A stretch of 64,000 bases of DNA from Ypsolopha sequella (Eukaryota; Arthropoda; Insecta; Lepidoptera; Ypsolophidae): the NCBI GenBank assembly GCA_934047225.1, contig OW204000.1:17254001-17318000 (forward strand), written 5' to 3'. This document shows, one piece after another, positions 47,131-58,900 of the stretch. Made by a program: the position numbers and the translations under genes. Below the pieces are notes generated by a model. The model was not told the DNA's origin and made no database searches. It worked only from the letters and a program-made list of their open reading frames with translations. Positions within the stretch are counted from its first letter, which is position 1. Every line of letters begins with the position of its first letter.

Positions 47131-50100
47131 ACCATCACGGGTACTCTTCTTCGTCTTACTGCCTCTCATACGTTGTGAAAGACCTTCGTGTTTAGTATAA
47201 CCTTCAGCTGTGCTGTGGTGCGTGAGAAGGATGCAATGTTCTCGCCTTCTTTTGTAGACCAAAGTGAAATCAGTGACAATAGATACCTAACGCTAGTTTC
47301 ATTAACCATACATAACGCATTGAATATAAGGCGAGGACTATTCCCAGTAATTTGTAAATGCGATATCTTTCTGCACAGAGATGGCAATAGATATTCGTAC
47401 GCTTATGTATTCTATTCCGGAACTCTAGGTGCTTATTCTGTCGGGTGCTTCAGTACGCGTTTGTCTAGGTACGATTGTAAATATATAAGTATATGATACT
47501 TAGGTAAAAGTTGAACTTTATCTCCATGACTTTACTTAATGTGTCACAAAATTATGTGCAGATTAATGCATTACGTAGTGCGTAAATTGAATATTAAAAA
47601 TAGGTCAAATTATTATGCACTTTGTACGACCGACACAATAATATCTACTGATAAATAAAAAAAGAGATATATTTTACATATTTGTACATGGAGCAAGAAA
47701 TATTCAAAAGGAGCACAAAATAAGAAATTGTAAGTCTCTACCAGATCATAATGTAGGTTAGATATCGTGATAACCAATGAGATTTTAAATGGCCAGGCTC
47801 GGGCAATGCATATTTTAGACAAAACGTAAAGGTACAATGAATTTTAGGTAGGTAGAAATGGCTGGCGTGTGCTTAAGTCTCTCAGACTGACTGAATATAT
47901 ATTTATGAGATGTCTTTCTTCGTAAATATTTACGTTATCAAAGCAGTCGAGTCAAACTCCCTTCCTTTCTGTGGTTGTGACTGCAAACATATCCATCAAA
48001 ATCGACAAATATACATAATAATATCATACAAGCAAAACCATAACATTGATACAAACAATAAAACTGTTCAAAGATCTGTGTAGTTCATGTAAGATGATGT
48101 GCAAAACTTCGCTTACTATCGTAGTAGCAAATTCTTCCAACAAATAATTTGTTTATATATAAAATGTTAATATATATTGTAATATACTAAATATATGTAG
48201 GTTTATTGTATAAAAATCATGTTATTAGATGTCATTTCTATTGGTTTTTGACGTCCATGTGTAATACACATAACTTTTCTATGAGAAAATGTATACATAA
48301 TAAACACACAGTCTGTGATATTTTGTAGTTATTGGTCGGAGTATGAGGTATTGCTTGAATAAAGAATATATATGTTTAGAGAATAAGTGCATATTGGTAG
48401 GAGACTGTATAGGTGTTGTATACCCCAATGTATAGCGCTGAGGAAAGGTAACTAACGACAACCGTAGTATCTGTGATTAATATACATATAGAGTTACATC
48501 AAATAACGACAAATACAATGGCCATATCATAATCAAATTAATTTTATATTAAGGAAAACATCGTTATTCTTCCTATATTTTTAATCATCATAAAACTGAT
48601 TTTAAAATCCTTCAATGCTAAACGCAAAAGCCATGAAATAACTAGATTTCTTCCTTTGAAACTGAATAGAAATAAAATTTAAGAAGAGTTGTTGGGTACA
48701 ACAGATTTGCCATATTCCCAAGAGAATTGGGTTGTATTTGTAAACATTTGTCCAGTGGGAAGTTAAATTGTGATGGAAACGGTTCGTGTTCGTTAGAATA
48801 ATGAAAAATGGATTTAGTTCATTGTACCGTTAACTGTTATGTACTTGTAGTCCTATATCGTATTGAATGACCGCCATGTTGTTACATTATATAACATCAA
48901 GACACGTGGTGTTGTATAAATACTAATAAATTTGTTGTATGATGTATGTAATTCTAGTTTTATCGTGTTTATATTATTATTTTTTAATTGTAATGAAAGA
49001 TCTCATTTTATTAATCGGTATTTTCTAACAAGGCGCTTTCATTAAATCATGACTATGCCTACCTCACAATGAAAGACTTGCGTCCCTGTTGGAGCGATCG
49101 GCGCTCTGATACCAACCAATCAATGGCCACTGCGTGACTTTGAATTTTTATCCTTGTCTAACTAATTACTTGGTTTTTCAACTTGGTGTTCCGCAGTGGG
49201 CACCCTGGTACCAGAGTAAGCCTGTCTCAGCCCACGGGGGCGTGTCGCAAAGAAGTCTAAACAAGATCTCAATTTGATGAAAATAAACATTTGAAAAGAC
49301 TGGGTCGCTTTACTGGATGTTGTGGGATAGTAGTTTCTTTGAAGATATTACTTAAATTATGAGATAGGAGCATTTATGGTAGACGCGTGCTCGTTCCGTT
49401 TGGCTCCGCGCGAAAATCGTTTAGTACAAAATTCGTTTTAAAAAGTATTATTTCTTAAAATCAAAATTCTGAAAGTATTACGTTAAATTTCAATCGCACG
49501 GTACGGTTATTTGATCAGCAATGTGATGCGGGCATCAACATTGACGTATTTTTAAATTGATTTCATATTTTTTTCGTGTGTTTAACAAAATTCAGCGACA
49601 AAATGGCTTTTGCTACAATTCGGTCCAATTATAAATACAAAACGCTATGTACTGAGTTAGCGAATTTATAATGTTCATAAAGGAACGTTACATAATCCAG
49701 AGTTTACCTTCATAATACTAGAACAATAAAATTTATGAAAACTGTTTTTTTTGTGCCAGTATCATTGTATTCGCTTATCGACAAAACTATTTCCAACATA
49801 CAATATTTTATACTGTGTGTGCAAAAATGCACTTACTGCTTGTCTAATAGAACTCAAGTAAAATGTTGATAAATGGACACCTTAATGTGTAACTCATTGA
49901 ACCATTCGTCTACATCTTCATGTTGCCAATGATACAGTGTAAATCATACAGCTTGATTACTTAGCAATGTCAAAATCTTAGATATTATAGTCATAGAGAC
50001 GACAATGGCTTGTAATTTTCATACTCATGTTGCTTCCAAAATTAAAGGCAACGTTTGTGCGTGCCGTCATTTGGACACAAATATTTGTGCCATTAGTATT

Positions 50101-50640
50101 TTTAATAAGTACCTCTCAAAGTTAGTTTTTTAGTGCGACAAGTCAATAACTAATTTATTAACGAGATTTTGACAATGTTACAGGATGCTTTTATTAGAAT
50201 CAGTATAAGGATGATTTAAATATACCATACCTATTGGAAACACCCTGTCCCCTTAAATACTTAAATAAGTAATAAAATTGTAAAATTTATACCTTCATAA
50301 TTATTATATATATATTAATGTATAATTTAATTACAAAATAATCTGTAACAGGGCTGTTCTCGGTATGACATGAAGAATACATAAATCAGATGTGTCACGT
50401 AAATCATAAGTAAATAATAAGAAATTGTTATATAATTATATGACAAAATATGGCAAAAAATATATATGTATATTTTATTATATAGCGGAATGAGTACTAT
50501 TTCAAGATTTAAATGTAAATGGAAAATGTTATAGATCGAGATATGTTAAATTAAGTTAACTGTTTGTAAAAAGAAGAGAAATAATATGTTTAATTGAATA
50601 TTTGCTATGTCTTTGCGTTTTATTATATTAAATAATACCT
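47131..50640 (+). other. Probable long 3' UTR and downstream region of the ataxin-1 homologue
   Basis: AT-rich sequence with no recognised repeat and no coding frame follows the ataxin-1 stop codon. Several AATAAA-type signals occur (for example near 48058 and 48359), so the end of the transcript cannot be fixed. TGTAAATA at 47476-47483 matches the Pumilio consensus TGTANATA. A long repeat-poor 3' stretch fits the known long 3' UTR of vertebrate ATXN1, but this is inference. Confidence 0.4.
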
Positions 50641-50770
50641 TAACCTCATACCCATAAACATTTTTAAAGAACTATTTCAACAAAACGTTGAGGAAAATCC
50701 AAGATCAATAAAATTTCCAAAGATTTGGTGAGATATCTCAACTTGGTTAGCTACAATAATTTTAATACAG

Positions 50771-50933
50771 GGGCTCTACCGCGTAATTCTCATTTGTATC
50801 AACTTCAAGCAAATGCATGCGAAATTCAACGCGTGCAAAAGAGATGGCATGTTAGGCGGGTGTCGTCGCACGCACGACAAATTTCAATCTCAAGTTGATG
50901 TTGATGAAAATGAGAATTACGCGGTAGACCCGC
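50771..50933. mobile_element. Core-conserved hairpin, locus 2 (163 bp)
   Basis: The arms pair around CTACCGCGTAATTCTCAT and ATGAGAATTACGCGGTAG. The core is GCAAAAGAGATGGCATGTTA then GGCGGGTGTCGTCGCACGC. Confidence 0.8.
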
Positions 50934-51103
50934 AGATTCAATTATCAACTACAGACCCACCAACTTTTCTATGAAATGGCTAATGCGCTATGTTAGCTAT
51001 CATCTTTGATTGGCTAAAATTATGACGAATGAATTATTGATTATCAATAACAATGGAGATCCACACTGCCAAATTCTACCTGTAGATGGCGCATCGTCGA
51101 TCC

Positions 51104-51266
51104 GCGGGTCTACCGCGTAATTCTGATTTTCATCAACATCAACTTGATATTGAAATTTGACGTGCGTGCGAAAGAGATGGCATGTTAGGCGGGCGTCGTC
51201 GCACGCAAGTCAAATTTCAATATCAAGTTGATGTTGATGAAAATCAGAATTACGTGGTAGACCCGC
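51104..51266. mobile_element. Core-conserved hairpin, locus 3 (163 bp)
   Basis: Same length as locus 2 and 333 bp downstream of it. The arms are nearly perfect over about 68 bp (GCGGGTCTACCGCGTAATTC outward end). The core is GCGAAAGAGATGGCATGTTA then GGCGGGCGTCGTCGCACGC. Confidence 0.82.
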
Positions 51267-51593
51267 CGGTCATGAAAATGTGTCATTTCAATAAATTGTT
51301 ATGATTTTTGCGTAGTTTTTCGTGATTTTCTTGGAATTATACCTTTGTGTGCCGTACCAGGTTGCTATAATAATTGTGTTAATTTATTTATTTATTTATT
51401 AGGAGCACCAATGTTACATACACAAAAAAGTATAATACTATTAAATATGTAGGGTTAGCATCCGTGTGTCGTAACGTTACAGGTGCACACGTTTTACAAA
51501 TAACAGAGAGCTTTATCAAAAGTTAAATGTAACAATTACAATATACATGATAATACTTTGAACAGTGCAGATGAATAATCTAAAGCTACTATG

Positions 51594-51594
<1 letters not shown>

Positions 51595-51635
<41 letters not shown>

Positions 51636-51650
51636 ATATATATATAATCC
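51595..51650. repeat. AT-dinucleotide microsatellite
   Basis: About 55 bp of alternating AT with one phase break. Other simple runs include (TA)n at 1911-1936 and 3822-3839, (AAT)n at 41591-41615 and CTTT/CTTCC at 26047-26075. Confidence 0.9.
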
Positions 51651-52355
51651 CGAAAAACCCTACATTAAAAATTAATAACAATAACAAATAAACATATAAC
51701 CTTCGACCAAAATAAAATAAATGGACGGGCCATAGCGTACATATTTTTGAAGTCTGTAAAGTGAGCGCCGGCTCTCACTTCATCTCTGTCTCTGTTTGTT
51801 AGAAGAGTGACACGTACGCTTATTATTACATGCCATCCAAATAACTGACGAAAAAATACCTTCTTGTGCATTTACAAAGTGCAAAAAGCAAAATAAACAT
51901 AAAAATAAAAATTAGGTATTGAAGTATATATCCAATTGCTGAGACTCGTTATGAGTGAGGAAACTGTAAAGACAAGGCCCGTCCATTCATTTTATTTTGG
52001 TCGAAGTAAAAAAACATATAATACAGGAAGTAAAAAAACGCGAGATATTGGAATAAAAGAGTAGGAAAACCGGAACACACACAACAAATTTGCTTTTTTG
52101 TTAGCATTAACGCTAACCTTTTTATCTCATTCCACCCAAAGGTTGCCTGGAAGCAATTGCTATTAGCAATAACTGCCGCCTTTGTACACAATGTACAATG
52201 TTCTTTTGTGTGAAAATGTGTTGTAAATTATATTTGTAAAGGTACAAAAAATGTAATAAATAAAAAACTAAACAAAGTTTGACATCCTGTGAATCTGTGA
52301 ATCCCCATTTGTTTACAACAATTATAGAATTAAATGAGACTTGAGGATAATTCAT

Positions 52356-52640
52356 GATTTATATAAAAACGGCTCACCTCAATACGTGTTATGATCGGGA
52401 AAGCCGACCAGTTTCAGCAGATTTAGACTGCCTTCATCTGGGCGAGTAAAGACGTTTACGCGACGACGTTACGCCTCGCACTGCGGGCTGCGGCTCGCAG
52501 GGCTCGGGATGACATCGATGCAGATGGTATTGGTGGTCGGACCAGTAGGGCGTCCGCACAACGATAAATCTGCTGAAACTGGTCGGCTTTCCCGATCATA
52601 ACACGTATTGAGATGAGCCGTTTTTATATAAATCTTGTTT
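52356..52640. mobile_element. Inverted-repeat element (ATTTATATAAAAACGGCTCA ends)
   Basis: ATTTATATAAAAACGGCTCA and inverse, with CGGGAAAGCCGACCAGTTTC paired over about 68 bp. The centre is GC-rich (CGGGCTGCGGCTCGCAGGGC). A related end lies at 34.2 kb (AAATGGCTCACCTCAATATA), preceded by the same TTGAGGATAATTCATGAT flank. Confidence 0.8.
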
Positions 52641-52829
52641 ACAACAGTTCCGGCACGATCGCGTATTGCCTCATGGCTAGAAAGAATATGTACCGCCATT
52701 CCTCATTCTAGAAATAACTTGGTGGATCTTGAGTACAAAATCATCTTAATCAAAATTGTATTTAATGAACATACAACAAAACGGAATACATACAAATATC
52801 ACTGGTTGAGACAGAGCTAGCTAGTTTGT

Positions 52830-52934
52830 TCATATATCTGATTTGAGGTCCAGAACCACCTTCTCGCCAGGTTTGAAGGCTGGCATGCCGAGGTAGGGAC
52901 AGGATGCGCAGCGGAACGCGTCTCCGAGGTAACA
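52830..52934 (-). CDS. CIAPIN1: CIAPIN1 exon 5 (twin CX2C motif and stop)
   Basis: The acceptor TTTTGTGTTACAG precedes 52934. The exon encodes [20 protein letters not shown] then [14 protein letters not shown] and stops at TGA (52832-52830). It completes the CX2CX7CX2C motif. A variant polyadenylation signal ATTAAA on this strand sits at 52766-52761, about 65 bp past the stop. Confidence 0.96.
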   Translation of the reverse strand, partial: CYLGDAFRCASCPYLGMPAFKPGEKVVLDLKSDI

Positions 52935-55900
52935 CTGTAACACAAAAGATATAATATATAGAGTGAATAAAAATAATATTTGATTAATGAAACATGTTGT
53001 TATGACCCGTATCCCCGAGGGGATGCTTCCAAGTGTAGACTGTCATTCAAACATATTTTATTATAAAAGATCTTTACATATGAAATTGCCGAAATTTTCT
53101 TACAGATTTATGAGTTCAGAATTCCTGTAATTCAATAGCTATTTCAATTATTTGTTTATTTGTTTGAAAGTTGATTTCAAGGTTTTACATCTACGTTTTA
53201 TATTTTGTTTTTATTTTCAGTTTAATTATAAAAATTCAATCTTTAGAAACAGTTCGTCCTAAATGCCATCCATTTCCATGATATTAAAAATTAAATTAAT
53301 GTTGGTTGCTGTTAACTTAATGTTGTCTCATTCATACACATAAGAAATTACATAATTTGGATTTGTCATTCCCAAAAAAAAACTGCAAAAATGTTAGTAT
53401 TGAAAATTGAGTTTCCGTCAAATTCTCTACAGAAAACGGCAATTTCATATGTAAAGCCTAATATATTATTTAGAGTAGATAAAAATAATATTTGATTAAT
53501 GAAACATAATATTGTTATGACCCGTATCCCCGAGGGGATGTTTCCAAGTGTGGACTGTCATTCAAACATATTTTATTATTTATTTTATTATATAGATTTA
53601 TATTATATATTTAGGTCAGATTCTCAACTGATGCCGGGCCCAGTGGGGCCCGAAATATATCTTGAGTAAAATTATTATTTTAACCTTTTTATTATTAGTT
53701 TTTAATAAACCAAAACTACATTAAAAATCTTATAAAAAGAGACAAATATATATTTATCAAAAAATTATATAAAACTATTAGACATAAATTATTTAATTAT
53801 GTTACATTAAAACCGACCTGTAATAAGTGTATCTGTTGCAGGGCCCGTAGCATAGTGATCGCGCGCGATGCTACTTAGTTGAATTACAAGTGCGAGGATC
53901 GTGACACGATGTTTTTGGGATTAAACAGTACGTCACACTCCTTGCGCTTGTGATTCAGCTAGTGGCGTCGCGCGCGATTAAATACTATGCTACGGGCCCA
54001 GGTATACCTACATTTAATTTCATATCTCACAGATTTAACATTATATTCGGGTCTTTCATTCAAAATGTGTAAAAATAGAATAATTTTAAAGTTCATAACA
54101 TTTCATGGATATTTTAAAAGTTCATACCATTTCATAGATTTTTTTAAAAGTTCATAGCATTTCATAAATTTTTACGTCCCAACGTGTAAAGGGTTACCTA
54201 TCACCTTACTTAGGACACAAACATGCAAGGTGACATTTTATCAACCGCCCGAATTCATACTGGAGTCTTGGTTAGTGATCAGGAACAAGTTTCAATGATC
54301 CTCCTTTTCGAAAAAAAAAAATTCTAGTACGAACTGGACTATTTCGAATAAAATTCCTAGAATAGGCAGCACGGTAGCAAATTTTTTTTTTTCGAATTTC
54401 GCCTAATGGGTCATCCAACATTGTTCCTGATCACTAACCGAGTCTCCAGTATGAATTCGGTCGCTTGATTAAATTTCACCTTATCTGTATATGCTTTTGA
54501 CAAAAAATGCTTTTAAGAACATAAACGAAAAACCATTCCAGCAGAGTTTTAGGCTTGGTTTGATTTTCTAATTAATTTTCGGCCCTAGAGCTAGAAAGTG
54601 GCCGTGTTAGCCCGCTTTTTGAATAAACGACGGCCTTCTTCCTATACATATATCGTCACGACATGAATCTCCGAGAGGGTGTCAGAGGTGTTCCGAGTGT
54701 GAACTGTGAAATACAAGTCACAGTCCACACTCGGTACACTCGCATTTCACCGACGATTATTGCGTCCCAACGTGATGGGTGGTGAGCCCTATCCCCGTTC
54801 TTCGGGCATCACGATGTTTTTCTTCAGCGTTCAGCAAGTGGTAAACTTACCACTTGCTGTAAGAACAATACTATGCACATAAATTTCGAAAAACGAATTG
54901 GTGCATGCCCGACCGGGCATCGAACCTGGATCTGTAGATTGAGAGGCCAGCGTTCTACCCCTGAGCTACCGCAGCTTCCTATAATAATAGTAGTTTATGC
55001 TACAAGGGCGAAAAGGAATAAATAAGCGTAGCGAGTGTTTTAAACGTAACCGAGTAATTTATTGCTCTTACGCCCGTGGATCATACTACGTTTTTCAATG
55101 CATAGTGTGAGGAAATAAAACAAATATAATCTTGTGAACTTTAAATTATGATTGGCCCAAAAGAACTGTATCCCTCTGGTATCCGTTAAACAGTGGAAAA
55201 AAAAGTATAAAATGTATGTACACAGGAAAGGTTGCAGGTTAGCCAACCAGTGTAAATAAATTAAAAAAAATATATAATAAAGCCCTAGAGCAAAATAATC
55301 GACTTTCTGTTCGGTTTTGATGCATAAAAAGTGGGCCTTTACGAGCACTTGCATTGAAAAAATATGTACTTACACTGCCACAAGATGACTTGGGTGTCTG
55401 TTTGGTCTCTCCAGCTAATTCCTCAGCAAGGCCACAGGAGCAGTCTGCGCACGCTTTTCTTTTGCCAGTTGTGGAGCACACTGGAAATGTGACAATAGAA
55501 ACATTGTGAATAGTTGCTATGATTTATTTTGTACTAGCTTTTGCCCGCGGCTTCACCCGCGTTGATTAAGTTTTTGTATAGTCGCATCGAATCCTATCCC
55601 ACTAATGCCACTATCCCATCCCATCCCATCCTCACTATCCCATGTCACTAATATTCAACGGCGTGAAGGAGTAACAGTACATCACTTTTCTATAGGAACT
55701 TGACATCCTATTGCCTTCCAATGGGAACTGATTTATGGGATAAAAAGTAGCCGATGTCCTACGAGTATTTATGAAAAAGAAAAATGTTGCATATTATGTT
55801 GTCTTAGAGTTGATAATTCATATGCATTATTTTCAATATTTTTGGTTTGGCCATGAACGAGAAGTAGACTTACCTATTTGGCTATACCAAGCCCCATAAG

Positions 55901-58900
55901 GGCCTTACTAATGCCAAATGGGTACTTTCTAAAGCCTACTCCTCGTTTATGGCCAAACCAAAAATAATGAAAAAATGTATTATGAATAATCAACTCTTAG
56001 ACAACATATTTCTTTTTCATACCACCAAAACTTCCACATGAATTTTTTTTACTGAATGGTGTTTTTTGACCTCAAATTCCCTACTGCTCCTGAGTGGCTT
56101 GGCCGATTGAATTCATCTATACTTTGATAAATACGAGGGTGAATCCAAAAGTTCTAAGCCCGACCTACAAAGAGGTATCAAATCTTTGTAAATCTACCGT
56201 CATTTGTTAGTATTTTTTTTCGTGATTGATTGTGTGAAGTTGAAGTTCGATACTGCAAGCTATTATTTTTTTGTGATATTTTGTATAACGCAGTCTGACG
56301 GGATTTTTCTCAATGGAGAAAATTGAACACCGTGCTGTGATTAAGTACCTCAATAAAAAAGGTCTTTCACCTAAAGAAATTCATGAAGATATGGAAACAA
56401 CATTAGGGGAATCTGCTCCATCGTATTCCACTGTCAAAAAGTGGGTAGCTGAATTTAAACGCGGTCGGGAGACCATTGAAGATGACCCAAGGAGCGGAAG
56501 GCCTTCAACGTCTACCACTAAAGAAAACACTGACAAAATTTGTGATCTCATCCTAGGTGACCGACGATTGACCATTAGTAGGATAGCTGAGATCACAGGC
56601 ATCAGTTATGGCCGAGTGCAAAACATTATAACTGTAGAATTGGGGTTCCGTAAGGTTTCTGCTCGCTGGGTCCCAAGATTGCTTTCAGCAGACCAAAAAC
56701 GAGTCCGATTCACAATTTCGCGTGACCGTTTGGAACTTTTTGAGGCAGATGCTGAGGATTTTATGTCTCGTTTTGTTACCATGGATGAAAGCTGGGTTCA
56801 TCACCATACTCCTGAAATAAAACAGCAATCCAAACAGTGGAAAAGATCTGGCTCACCCACGCCGAAAAAGGCAAAGTGCGTTTTGTCAGCCAACAAAGTC
56901 ATGGCATCTGTTTTTTGGGATTCGAAGGGAGTTATTTTATTGGATTATTTACCTAAAGGTGAAACTATAAATTCACGCTATTATTGTAACCTATTACGAA
57001 AACTCCGCGAAGAAATAAAAGAAAAACGGCCGGGGATGTTGCGTAAGAGAGTTTTGTTTCATCAAGACAATGCACGAGTTCACACTTCGGTTGAAACGAT
57101 GGCTGTGATCCATAACTTTGCATAAAAGATTCAATAAAGCTTTTTTAATAATAATCTGGACTTTTAAATAACATTTACAACAGACATTAAATCCGTTCCC
57201 GTTACAAGTTGATTCATAATATTAAAACAATAAAAATATATTTTCGCTCGATATATACCGGTTATAAACAGACTGCCATATTTAAATGAAACTACATTTT
57301 CTACCGATCATACTGAACCACTTTTCCCAAGAAACATACCCGCGCAAACCATTAGTTTAGCTAATATTTGAGTTTCAAATAAAAATGCGTAAATCCTAAC
57401 GCAAAGAGATCCGGGCGTTTTTTGAAGCAGCGTCGTCCGTGAAACAGCTGTTTACGCGCAGCGTTCTAAAATAGACCTTCCTCGTGCGGGTTAAAGTCTT
57501 TAAGATGCAGTTGAATATCTCCTGTGATGTTTTACGGGTGGATTTTTCTTCAGAGAGTTGTTCAGTATGATCATTAGATTATGTGGTTTTATTTAAAGAT
57601 CGCAGTCTTTTTTCGGCCAAGCCAAATGACTGTTCCGCCCACGGTATGGGGCCGATATATCGAATAGAAGAAAATCATTCGACTGATGACGGCGCCATAC
57701 CATGGTAGGCCAAAATATATGGAGCAAAATTATATTTTTATTGTTTTAATATTATCAAAACCTTGGTTAATAAGAATAAGAAGAAGTAAAAAAAATACAA
57801 GAATAACTAGTCAAAAGCAAAGACTGTTTTATTGCCAGATTAGTCATTCATTAGCAAACATTAGTCAGTCAGATAGTAAACAAGTCAGTTCAGACATGGA
57901 ACACAAAACACCACGGTGACAAAAATAAATTCAGACTTGAAACACAAAACCTCAACTCTATTGATCATGTTCTGCTACAGTTTTTTTTATCAATACAAGA
58001 TTGTGGACAAAAGAACATTACAACTTGATAGCAGCTATATGAATGACTTATCTTTATCAGTTTTCTTACAAGTTTAATGGTAATTAAAGTTAGTTTTTGC
58101 GCACGGCTTTGCCCGCACTGTAGAAGAAACAAACTTCAACTATCTGTGTAATAGCCAATAAAATTTCGGACATGTGCCCTTTTACTTGTCTTATTCCTCC
58201 CGGTTGTTACGCCAATGCTTTTAGCATTGTTTCTTCTTCGTTTTTAATATGTTTTGTGGCAAATAAATTGATTTCACTTTCACTAGTAATTAGTGATTCA
58301 TATGTCAGGCCGGCTGTCGGCTATGCAACACCGGAGGTGAAAGAAAAGTATTGTGTGTACTTTCTTATTGGGTGTTTCCTTGAAGCTACTTGTTTAAAGT
58401 TTATAGGCTATATAGTTTGGGAGGTTTTTTGATGTGTGAGTGAGTGGCATTTTGCTTTTAAATTAAATATCAGTGTTTAGAAAAGACAGTTATATTGATT
58501 AATTATGTTACAACTTGGACTAATAAACCAGTTTTACAAATAACAACCCCCTTACACTGAGTAACTCCGGTGGTATAATGAACTTCATTCGAAATTCAAC
58601 ATTTGCAAAAGAGACAGCATGTTATGCGGGTGTCGTAGCACTCCTGTCAAACTAAACTGAACTTCATCCATAACAAACGCCACCGAGTTACCCAGATTCA
58701 ACATAAGTGTGATACATCTAAGCAGAAACTATTTGAAGGAAAACTACCAAAAAATATCAAAACTTTGTGTTCAACTCATTATTTGAACATTAAGTGAATG
58801 TAGCTTTGCTCACCTCTCAAAGACTCTTGGTCTGGTTTCTTCAGATCATCTTCATCTAGTAGCTGGTCAGGGTCGATGGTGTCATCATCATTAGCTCCAT

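Noticed and set aside
50771..51266. CRISPR-like or tandem array
   Set aside because: Only two palindromic units with a unique spacer between them, and eukaryotic context. They are hairpin elements.
54890..54974. Apparent tRNA-Glu gene on the minus strand
   Set aside because: A target-duplicated SINE body follows and the stems are degraded, so it is a SINE head, not a tRNA gene.
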